Source: Methylomonas sp.
Lineage (GTDB): Bacteria > Pseudomonadota > Gammaproteobacteria > Methylococcales > Methylomonadaceae
DNA: 64,000 bases
Direction: 5' to 3'
Assembly (NCBI GenBank): GCA_026988155.1
Contig: JALSLW010000053.1
Coordinates: forward strand, 43,066-107,065
Positions 48,867-59,900 of this stretch are shown piece after piece. Under the pieces are notes generated by a model, which was not told the DNA's origin, did not search any database, and was given only the letters and a program-made list of their open reading frames with translations. Each line of letters starts with the position of its first letter. The stretch's first letter is position 1. A program made the position numbers and the translations under genes.

Positions 48867-50699
48867 TCAACTATAGCGTTCTGCTAACTTTGCAATAAAC
48901 TCATCAACAAATATATACATGTCTGCAGAGGTTTCCTTAATCCGGCTACCTAAGTAGTTATATCCAAACAGCGCAGGAATCGCTACAATCAAACCGGCAA
49001 CGGTAGTCGCCAAAGCGGCCGCAACACCAGGTGCTATGGCATTGACATTCACCTCGCCCTGAACTGCAATAGCAGCAAAGGTAATCATGACACCCAGTAC
49101 TGTACCCAGCAGACCAAGAAAGGGGCCGCCACTAATAGCAATAGTCAACATAACCATCTGAGAATTTAATTTCTGGTTCTCTCTTACCATCACCGCTTCC
49201 ATGGTAGCCCTAATCGCTTCAATGGTCTGAGAACTCATAATGACATCGGCAACATCAGCCCCAACTGCTTTAGGCAGTCGATGATGAATTTCTTCTACCC
49301 CAGCATGATAAATACGATAAATTGAAGAACCTTGAAATTTCTCATGCCCACTTGTCAATGACATCATCAGAGGCGACTCTATGGCCTCTTCATCATCATC
49401 GCTGTCTTCACGGTTTAAGGATTCCATTTCCTGTACCCCTAGCTTTTCAAATTCATCGACAAATAAATTGTTTTCTTTTCGAGTTTTAGCCAGCACCACG
49501 CCCTTGGTGATCATCACCATCCAGCTAATGAACATCATAACTGCCAGAGATCCAATCACAATCCAGCCATCGGTAGACACATTTTGCAAGGTTGCCGCCA
49601 TATAGTTGGTTTCACCTTCTTCAACGCCATCCTCTTCAGATATATCATCTCCATAAACTAGCAGAGATCCATCTATTCCCTGCATTTTGTGAGCATATTT
49701 AATGCTATCTACCGACTTAGCGACAGTAAAAATACTAAACTCATCCATTAGCCCTTTAAAACCACGCAGGCCTTGTGTATCAGCACCTAGAGTCATTGCA
49801 CCTGACAATTTATTTAACTTTTCAGCCAATGCCAAATCAACGGCTACACTCCCGGCAACGACACTATCAATATAGAGTGTCACTGCTGCGGAATCAACCG
49901 TTATTGCCCAAGAATGCCAGCTGCCAACTGAGAAAGGAACTGTTGAAGAAACTGACTTAACCAGTCCAGCAGAATCAGCAATATTAACAACTAAACCCTG
50001 ACCCTTAGTCTCTAGCGAAAAAGTTCCGTCTCCACGCTGAAAAATGACGGCTTCCTCCTGACTTTCATTCGCCATTATCCAGCCAGAAACCGTCCATCCT
50101 TTCTCAGCCGACATTTGAATTATGGGTGAATCAGCAATTCGGATAATCTGCTCACCATTAAATTGTGCGGCATCAGCAATAACGCCCCCCATATTTGCAC
50201 TCGTAGTTGCTTCTGATGGGTTACTGGCATAAGCAGTACTATCCTGAACTGGCTGCCCGGAAAAATGATAGGTCAGCACTTGATCTGCAGCATACAGCCC
50301 AGCATTATCCTGTCCATCAACTGCAGCTGGATTGCCATAATACATCCAAATAAAAGAATTCTCATTCATAGCATTATTTTCTGGAAATTTAACCCAAATC
50401 AAAGCCATTTCATTAATAGGGTCAAATTTTTCTATAGAATATTTCAATGGCGTTTTATCATCTCCAGCAATAAAGCGAATATCTTTCCCTGCTTCTGCCA
50501 CATCTAAAAAATATGAAAAATTGCCAGTGTGCAGCCTTACCAAGACCAGGGTATTTGCATCTGCAACTAAGCCCGATTGCTGCAATGCAACTTTATCCAG
50601 ACTAATTTTCTTCTTATAAGCCCAGCCATCATTCCACCACCCGGCCTGGGCGGTGGAAACAAACATTAGCATTAAGCCAATAAAAGAAATACTCTTCAT
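48867..50699 (-). CDS. DUF2341-LamG-ExbB fusion: proton-channel protein with extracytoplasmic sensor
   Basis: From the ATG at 50699 (a GTG at 50711 also opens the frame) the product has 610 residues. Signal peptide 1-19; DUF2341-type domain about 22-130 (WWNDGWAYKKKISLDK, ...WMYYGNPAAVDGQD); concanavalin-like LamG domain about 145-335 (WTVSGWIMANE...LMDEFSIF). Then comes a membrane helix 379-403, an acidic cytoplasmic stretch with DSDDDEE, and a MotA/TolQ/ExbB domain 465-605 with helices near 512-540 and 556-580 and the signature GPFLGLLGTVLGVM. The N-terminal half would face the periplasm. It is followed by exbD and tonB genes. Confidence 0.92.
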   Translation of the reverse strand: MKSISFIGLMLMFVSTAQAGWWNDGWAYKKKISLDKVALQQSGLVADANTLVLVRLHTGNFSYFLDVAEAGKDIRFIAGDDKTPLKYSIEKFDPINEMALIWVKFPENNAMNENSFIWMYYGNPAAVDGQDNAGLYAADQVLTYHFSGQPVQDSTAYASNPSEATTSANMGGVIADAAQFNGEQIIRIADSPIIQMSAEKGWTVSGWIMANESQEEAVIFQRGDGTFSLETKGQGLVVNIADSAGLVKSVSSTVPFSVGSWHSWAITVDSAAVTLYIDSVVAGSVAVDLALAEKLNKLSGAMTLGADTQGLRGFKGLMDEFSIFTVAKSVDSIKYAHKMQGIDGSLLVYGDDISEEDGVEEGETNYMAATLQNVSTDGWIVIGSLAVMMFISWMVMITKGVVLAKTRKENNLFVDEFEKLGVQEMESLNREDSDDDEEAIESPLMMSLTSGHEKFQGSSIYRIYHAGVEEIHHRLPKAVGADVADVIMSSQTIEAIRATMEAVMVRENQKLNSQMVMLTIAISGGPFLGLLGTVLGVMITFAAIAVQGEVNVNAIAPGVAAALATTVAGLIVAIPALFGYNYLGSRIKETSADMYIFVDEFIAKLAERYS

Positions 50700-50965
50700 T
50701 ATTATTCTCACTTGTATTTATACCTGTTTAATTTTGCCAAAACTTTATTACAACCGTATTACACATTAAAAATATTAATCATTATTCAACAACCTTATTA
50801 TTTCCCTGTTCTGCCTCATTGCCATTAATGTTAAGAGACAGCAATTTCTAGACAGGGGTAAAACGGCAATGCAATCCCATATTTTGTTGCGTATAGGTAA
50901 TTCAGAGGATTCGCATAGGCTCTAACTCCAGCCTACATTCTGTTCACTTAACCAACAAACAACAT

Positions 50966-53900
50966 CTATCCATTACAGTCTTTATCATCCTGCTCACCGC
51001 CAATGCCACATTCATCTTCATCACCAGAACCAAAACCAACCACATCCACACTTAGCAATCCTAATGCCATTTTCTTTTCTTCCTGCTCTGCAGAACCATT
51101 TCGAACCGTCTTTTCTGCTGACTTGCTAACACTGGCTGTAGAATTGCTGGCAACTGACACAGGCGGTGCAGCACTGCTTTGCGTCGGCACGCCAACCGAG
51201 GTACCGCCCACATCAATATTATCTGCACCTAATACTGCTTTAGCCACTAACACCACATTGTTACCGCCAATCCCTGCTTCACCTGCATTAATCGTACCCT
51301 GAGGCGCAAACAGAAAAACATCGCCAGCCTGTTTCCCTGCACTTGCTGCAGTACGAATACCACTGCCTGAAACAATGGGCGGAAATTCAATAACCAAGTT
51401 GCCATCTTCATCAAAACGGATGATGGGAGGCGGTGCCGCAATGGCTGATTTTGCCCCCCGCCCAGCATCAATATCACCTTCTGATGACCACACCAGAATA
51501 TCATCACCGCCCAATGCAAAAACCCTTGATTGATTAACCAAAAAAGTATCGCTTAAGAAAGCATTAATCTCACCTTCTCGCTGAGCTACTATGCCTAGCT
51601 CTGACGAAGGCTTTGCACCGCTGAATGACACAGCCAGGCCAGCATTTATATCACCGCCCGGAACGGCAAGGTTAATATCACCGCCGGCAATGGTCTGAAT
51701 TTTACTGAAAAACAGTTTTAAATCTCCCTTCCAGCCTGAACCTGGGAATAAAGCAGAAATGGCATCAAATCCTAATTTATTGCCTAGCACATTGCCTTTT
51801 GCCTCAGCAGTACCGCCCGTTTTTAAGGCACTATAAAATAAAGGCATCAGTTTGATATTCAAACTGACCGAATCCATTTTCCCCAACGCATTGACATCCA
51901 AGTCAGCTAAATCAGAGAAAAACTTTTTTGAGATGATTTCATCCCCTTCATGGTCGAGTACAAACTGTTTCATCTGATTAACAAAACCCAGATAATCTGG
52001 TTCCTTCGCTATTCCAGCCATAATAGTCAAATTTGCCCCTGAATCAGCTAATGCCGAATTAGATGCATTACCCAGGGTTACAATACCTTCAGATGCACCC
52101 AGATCAATATGCCTGCCCGTTTTAATCAATACATCCCCGGGGCCTGCGACCTCGATTTTGTCAATGCTTGCCTCCAGTGTACCTAATTCCAAATTTCGCT
52201 CACTGCTAAATTTAAGATCCCTGCCAGCCTCAATTACAGAAACATCACCTTCATTGACATGCTGAATTATCAATTGCATGTTGCCTAAGTCATTACCTGC
52301 CTTAACAATGACTCGCTTGGGAGCAGTAATATTTAGCTGACTAATATCCCCCTCTACAGTAATGAATCTCACAGGTTCTGAATCTTCAGCATGTAAAGGT
52401 GTCGAAGCATGTGCTAGCGCCCCCCGCACAATCGGGTTAAGCCGCGACCGGGCATCTTTCATAGCATTGCTGGCAACTGGAAATATTGCTGTCGGCAGTA
52501 ACCTGCGTTCTGTATCAGACATGCCAACAAATAATTGGCTACTCGCCGAACTGATATTGTTTTTTGCCAGAATATTTAAATTACCCAATGCCGAGGGAAA
52601 CAAGATAATTTGATTTTTTAGCAGTATGCTGCCACCAAAAGCGGTCACATTCAAAGAAGCGGGATAAATCTTTAATAGCTGTGCGTGAGCACCTCCTGAT
52701 GCAATACCGGGCAATCCATTATTTTTCAAAATATCTCCAATAACCTTGCTATCGGCCCCTAAAAATACATTACCCGCCGCTGAACTGATATCAAGCGAAC
52801 TGCGTTCAGAATAACTGAAGAAATTACTGTCTTTATTGTGCAATATCATTGGATCAGTTACTGCCGATAAATCAATATCACCACCCGCATTAATAACGAA
52901 TTGACTGTCTCCTAAAGCCAATAAAGGGCCTTCAGTAAACTGCGTTCCCCCTTTAATGGAGCCGCCTGCATTCAATTCCCCCTGCCCCCTGCCCAACAGA
53001 AACACACCGCCCGCAATGTCGCCACCAGCAGCAACACGCATAATGCCCCCGCCGTTAATTTCCACTTTGTTGCTTAAAAATTCCTGAAAGGTTGCATTAG
53101 GATCAGGAGTCCCCACCTGCTTCCCGGTAGTTGGCATCATAACCGCCAAATCGGTAATATCGCCTTTGGCGGCAATAGAAACGCGACCTCCGCCAAAGGA
53201 TCCTATATTCTGCTCAAATAGCGGTTTATTAGAAGTAGCGGCATTAAATCCTGCTGGCATATAACCCAAACCAATCCCCCAGGAAGTTGCAATTTCTGCA
53301 GCATGGTCTTCTGTATTACTCCAATTCCCCTGGCGCAGCAACCAGCTATTGATAAACTGCGTGGAAGCGACACCGTTAATATTTCCGCCAGCTACAATAT
53401 CAATATCTCCACCTGAAATGGGGTATTCACTATAAACAGCATATTCAAGTGCAAAATCAGACCAATTGCCGTATGGAGAAATCGTATCCGGCCTGCCGGC
53501 ATTGTAAAGAACAGATGTCTGGCTAACAAAAGTAACATCTTCAGCCACGGCAACTTTTATATCGCCACTGCCAGTGCGTACTTTAACCTCTGAGCCAATC
53601 ACAAGACTGCCCAGGTCATCGACTGCTGTCATATCAGCACTGTCTATATCTGCACCGGCCACCAAATTAAACGACCATGAATTGCCCGCTTGCAATTGAT
53701 CTACAATAGTTGTAAAGCCAATTATCCCCTCTTTAAATCCATCTGATATTGAGCTATTTAAAATCAAATCCTTAGCTGCTCTCAACGTGACCTGGCCAAC
53801 GGCAGCATCATATTTTTCCTGCTCTGTATCAATTAACGAAGCATATCGCCAATCTACGGTATCCAAATCACTGTTCAGAGTTAAATCACCGTCCGACTGC

Positions 53901-56900
53901 ACCTCTATTCCAGGCCTTAATTGCAAATCCGAATGCAAATCAGCACCCACTTTTAGACGGTTGCCTTCTGCCATAAAAATATCAGCATCTGCTTTATATT
54001 CAGCAATATCAGCCGAATTAATTTCTCCGTCACTGTCCTGATAAATTTTAACCCCTTCGGCATAAAACTGATTGCCTTCATTGTAGTGGGTAACAACACC
54101 ATCTACTTCTTTGCTAACCGTTCTGCCTTGATAGCCTGTTACTGTCCCTAAAACTTGTTTAATATTGATGCTGTCATCAATGCCATCCGCATCGCTATCG
54201 CTGCGCAATGCTCTCAGCACTACCTTACCGTGCTTACCATTCGCATTACCTACCTTAATGAAAGAGCCAGCCTGAATGTCAATTCCGCTTAAATTATCAA
54301 GATCACTATCGGTAGCAGATAGCAACACTTTGCCACCCTGCTCCGAGCTTAAAGTGTTGGCGGATAATTCTGAACCGCTCTCCAGCACAATATTATCGGC
54401 TGCAAACAGTTCAATCTTGCTGTTTTTCTCATCATCAGCAATAATCTTTCCTGCTACGATGATCGAACTTTTATCTGCTGTAAGCTTGACCTGCTGCGCT
54501 TTAATCTGGGCATCAGCTGCCAAGTTAATACCCCTTTCTCGGCTACGATAATTAAACTTCCTGCTTATGCCGGCATCATTCAGCTTATTGATCAAGCCGC
54601 TAAAGTCTTCCGCCTGCTCAAATCCAGCAACATCAATTATTGCCGTACCAGCTTGAGCAGTCATTCTCCCATTAAGCTCAACATCTCCTTCAATCGCCTT
54701 TAGATTGAGCGTACCTCCTAACTGCTGATTATCACCGCCATTCAGATTAACCGACGAGCCTTGCTGAAAACGGATTGAACCATGATCAGCGATCACATTT
54801 AAGGCCCCCCCCGAAGTCACTTTAGTCAGGTCGGCAAAAACAAACTGCCGTCCTGACAAATCAATTGCCGCCTGCCCGGCCAATGTAACATCCCCTGTTA
54901 GCGCCGTTAAACCAAGCTGTCCAGAGGCTAGTGAGAAATGCGTATTGACGGCGACCTGGTCGGCTGTAATCGCCAGTTTTCCCGTTAGTTCATTAACTAT
55001 TTTTTCTGAATGATTTCCCGTACCCGAAAACACAGCCTGGTGGCCAGCAGCATCAATTTTATAGTCTGATTTACTGCTCGCAGTTACTAATGGTGCAGCC
55101 ACATTTAACGCCGCATCAACTAATAATCTTCCCTCACCATCCGTTTTGAACTGCTCATTAGCTGTTAAATTGACTGATTCAAAACCGCTTACGGTAAAAG
55201 TACCCTCTCCTGCAGTTATGCTTTCCGCTTCAACATTTAGCTTGGCTGACCCAGTAGCTGGCAATGAAGCAACTGAGCCTAGTGTATTTTTAAATTCGAA
55301 CTCGTTCAATTTAAGATTAACGCTATTATCCGCAGAAGCACCATGCTGTGTTGCAAAACCAGATATTCCTGCCGCGTTAATCACTAATTTAGATATTTCA
55401 ACCGCAGCTAAGCCGCCCGTTGCTGCCTGAAAAACACCCGTTGCATCTAGCTTCCCAGTATTGCCATAAAAATTGACACTATCACGACTGGTCAGCACCA
55501 ATTCATCAACTGACATACGGTTTAAACTGGCATTAGACAAGTTCAGTGCACTGCTGTTTTCCAGCCCATCAACTTCACCTATATTAATGGCATTGGCAGC
55601 AAGATTTAAGGACCCGCCATTCATTACAATTTCACCGGCAATTTCAGTTGATTGACTCGAATCCAGCAGCATGGATTTATCTGCTTGCAGAATAGAACCT
55701 TCAGCCACAATTAATTGCCCTTGCAGCCCCGCTGAAGACTTGCGATTCAAATCAACCTGAGCGGAACCAGAAACACGCAGCAAGGCACCATCACCATTGA
55801 CTGTCAGCAGTCTGTCGGATGTATCAATATTACCCGTTGCAGAAACCTTGGCACCTTTGTTGACAAAAATTCCGTTATTCGCCGTTACGATTAAATCATT
55901 TACATCCAGCTCTGAGTTCTGTTGAAATGTGACGCTTTCCGCACCAACATTTATAACCGTTTCACCGCTTTTATCGCCTCGCTGGCGTTCTCCGCCTAAC
56001 AGCAGGCTTACAATATTTAGATTGCTTAAGTCACTGGCTAAAATTTCCAGAACACCCTCTTCCTGCTGTTCGCTTAAAGTGTTGGCAACACGGATATTAG
56101 TGGCTGAAATATCCATTCCAGCACCTTTTCCATGAGCGGCCGCATCAATATTAAATAAGCCATTAAGCCTTAATTTGGTTTGTGCCTGAATAGAAATGAT
56201 GCCACTGTCTTTTGCCAGCACCGGCAGCACTGTTTCATTTTCTTTTGCTTTATCTGCGAAGAATTTATTGCCTGTGAAGGTTTCATATTTTGAATGCTTA
56301 CGAACCTGTTCGCCATTTTCAATCATAAACCCAGAGCTTCTTGCATCTCTTTTCCCCGTTCCGGCGACAGTCGAGTATCCTGAAACAACTGTTCGGCCGT
56401 CTATCGTGCGTGCATTCAGCGTTTGGTCCTGGGTATCTGACATTGCTGTCACCAGAAAAGCACCTGGCAACAATGCATAATGTGCTGGCAGCCTAGCGTA
56501 TTCACCGGCTTTTAAACCATTGCCAGCATTCAAATAAACGGTTTCTCCGTTTTTATATGGGCTGCCAGCACTCTGAAAAAAATCAAAAGGTGCAAATTCT
56601 GTCCCTAATGCGGGCATAACTGCAAAACTATTTTGATTGCTCCCACTCCCCGTCAGCAAATAATCAAATGAGCCCCCAGCCCCTTTCTGGAATTCATAGG
56701 AAAAGATATCGCCGCCGCCTGAAAGGTCAATCACACTGCCCGAAACCAGATCAATAGCTGGCGCTTTTAAAACCACCTTTTTTTCCTGAGCGGCATCAAA
56801 AATCAGGTTTTCTACTGAATTTAATGGGTACAGCCAGTCTAGCCCGCCCTGTACGACCCCCAAAGGTATAAGCAATCCCTTAGCTGAAACAGAAGTAACA

Positions 56901-59900
56901 CTGCCATCAGCCAGCACTAATGTTTTAGCCGCCTGCAGATTAATTTCACCTAATGGCGCCAAAACCGTTCCTGCCTGCCTAATGTGCGCTGCTTGCAAGG
57001 TCAGTTTGCCAGCGGCAGTAAGCGGTATAGCAGAATTACCTTCAGTACCTGAAATGTTAATCGCTCCTTCAGGGTTATTTTCAACAGCAATTCTATATTC
57101 TGTGAGTGAAGCAGGATAAATTTTACTGGCTGACAGATTCAAATTGGCGGCTGTCACCCATTCGCCTAAATAGTCCCGGGCACCCAGTTGAATGCCTTTT
57201 AGCTGAAGATCATTCCGGCTACTGATATTAACCAGCCCAAAGCCTTCTGCCTTAATTGCACCAAACAGACTTACCCATTGTCCATTGGCGTTAAATGTTG
57301 CATCACCGGCAATAGGTTCACCGTTTACCTGCCGGTTAAGTGAAGAACCTATCGATAGATACGCCGCATCCAGATTGACAGTGCCATCAGTTTGTCCGTT
57401 CTCTGCTTGCCAGCCAATTGAACTGGCATCAATTTTCAAGCCGATCCCTGCTGCTAAGTTAACATCACCTTTAAACTGAATGCTATCGGGCGTAATTAAC
57501 TCTATATAGTCAAAGCCCCCCCGCATTAAGTTATCTGCCGATAACCCAGCATGCCCCGTTAATAAAGGGTCTAATTCATCGCCAAAAACATAGCTGGACG
57601 AGAAGTCACTGCTCAGGTTTTGAGTGACAGTCATCGTTAACGGCATGTGAGGAAATGGAGGGTTAACGACTACATTAGTTGGCTCATTCCGTTTATTCCT
57701 ATTCAATTCTATAAGCAAAGATGCATCACGGTTAATATCCGTACCGCCTATCCCTGTCATCTCTCCTTCTAGCAGCATTCCCTCAGCTGCGACCAGCTTG
57801 ATTGCCCCGGCATCTGAACCTATAACCGCTGACTGATAGCCAAAAGAAGGTGAGCCATTAATGGCAAGGTCAAGTACAGTGGAGGTGCCAGAGACATCCA
57901 GTACCGCCTTCTCCTCTATAATGATATAGCCACGGTCAGCAATTAGATCAATCTCACCGCCAGCCAGTACATCACCCGTTTTAAACCTGGGGTTGGCATC
58001 CAGCTTAACCGTACCTTTAGCAAGCAATTCAGCATGCTCGCCTAGCCATAGCGCCTGCTTAGAATCAAAAGCCCCTCCTTCTGCCGCCTTTATCTTCATA
58101 GCAATTTTCCCGGCAGGTGCCGAGATCCTGCCATCAGCAAAAATGCTGTTTTCAGCGACAAATGAAATGGTAGAACCCGCTTCTGACAAAATTGAACTGC
58201 CATAAGCCATGGTTATTTCACGTTTTGCAAAAAGACTCAATTGGCTGGCCGTTTCCCTTAAAGGCTCTGGCAGTATCACTGCGGCCGTTATACTATCTAA
58301 AGAGCGGTGGCTGGCTGTAGAGATAAAATCATGATGAAACCGCCTGTTGCGCTGAGCTAAATTAATAGCTGCATTACTTTCTATAACAATACTTTCAAAT
58401 TCAGCATTCAGGGTCACGCTTGAAAAATCTGAAAATATTGCATTATTAGCATCAATAAAGGTTGTTTTACTATCAATATCAGTCAAGTTTCTGTTTGAAA
58501 TAGCAAAGCCGCTGCTAGCCAAAGTTAATTTGCCATTGCTTTCCAAACCGCTGGCAGATAATTGTGCACCCAAAAATAACAATGAGGCACTAGTTCCATT
58601 GCCTAACGCCTTCAAAGCAATATCACCGCCCTTCCCTGCCACGTATTTATCGTCCTTGATTAACCGGGCACCGCCATTGGCCAGAATTTTTGCTCCTTGC
58701 TCGGCGGTCAAATCACCTTCCGCAGAAAGAGCAACTGAGCCACCGCCAATCACTATTGCTTCGGTCGGGGTTATGCCCTGTCGCATAGTCAATGGGTCAT
58801 TAATCCAGCGGCCTGACACATCCAGCACCGCATCAGACCCTAAAACCAATTCGCCATTTAAAGTAACATTACGCTTGGCGGAAAGATTGATTTTGCCGCC
58901 TGCAGTATAAATATCACCGTAAACATTAATATTTCCAGCTTCAATAACAACATTTGTCCATGGCTCAAATGCCAGGCTGACATTATCAGCCACCGATACC
59001 TTGCCCCAGGTTTTTAAAGTAAATTTCTGTAATCCTGAGCGGTCCAAACGGGCAAAAGCATCGCCGTTTAGAATATCAATACCCTTTGTTGAATTAAAAA
59101 CAGACATATCGACTGAAAAATCACCGCCTTTAGCCCTGGTCTTTTTTGTCCGCTGCCTGCGTCTATTAATTACCGCCGCATTAAGTTCGCCATTCCAAAG
59201 AATATCAGGGGTCTTAATCTCCAAAATTCCGGCGTCTTTTGCAATGGTATAGCCTACCTCGCTATATTCCTGCTTAAACAGGTTGACATATTTTTCATCA
59301 GGATTGGCATCACTGATTTCAACTATTTTCCCCACTTCATTTTGCAGATAAGTGGTTTTTATTTTACCGCTGGCAACATCAACAGAACCGCCTGAAATAT
59401 CAATCACCGCACCTTTCTGTACATCCACTTTTCCGCTGGCGGTCATTTCAATGTTACCGCCTTCGGTCATTCTTTCAAATGCTGTACGCTTTATTCTGGA
59501 CCTGGCGCCCGAGGTATCAACAATAGCAGTGTCCTTGCGAATATCCACATCAACTTTCTGACCATTTAAAACGCTATTGCGCTGAAAAGGGCTATCACGC
59601 AATTCAAAGCTTTTAACATCAACCTCTACTACATTTCTTTCCATTGAAACATTGACGCCACGGATGCCGGAGACATCAATAACACTGCCTTTTTCCATAG
59701 TGATGCGACCACTATTCCCCAGTAATGGATTATTGGGACTATCAGTTGCCGTTATCTTTAAATTTGCCCCAGGCGCCACAACTTTACTGCCTGACTTAAA
59801 CTCTATATCATGCGCAGAAAATTCAAGAAAAGAATCTGGCTGTGTCTGCTCATCAATAGCACTTGCTTTAGAATCTTCAGGCGTTATTGCTGTTAAACTT

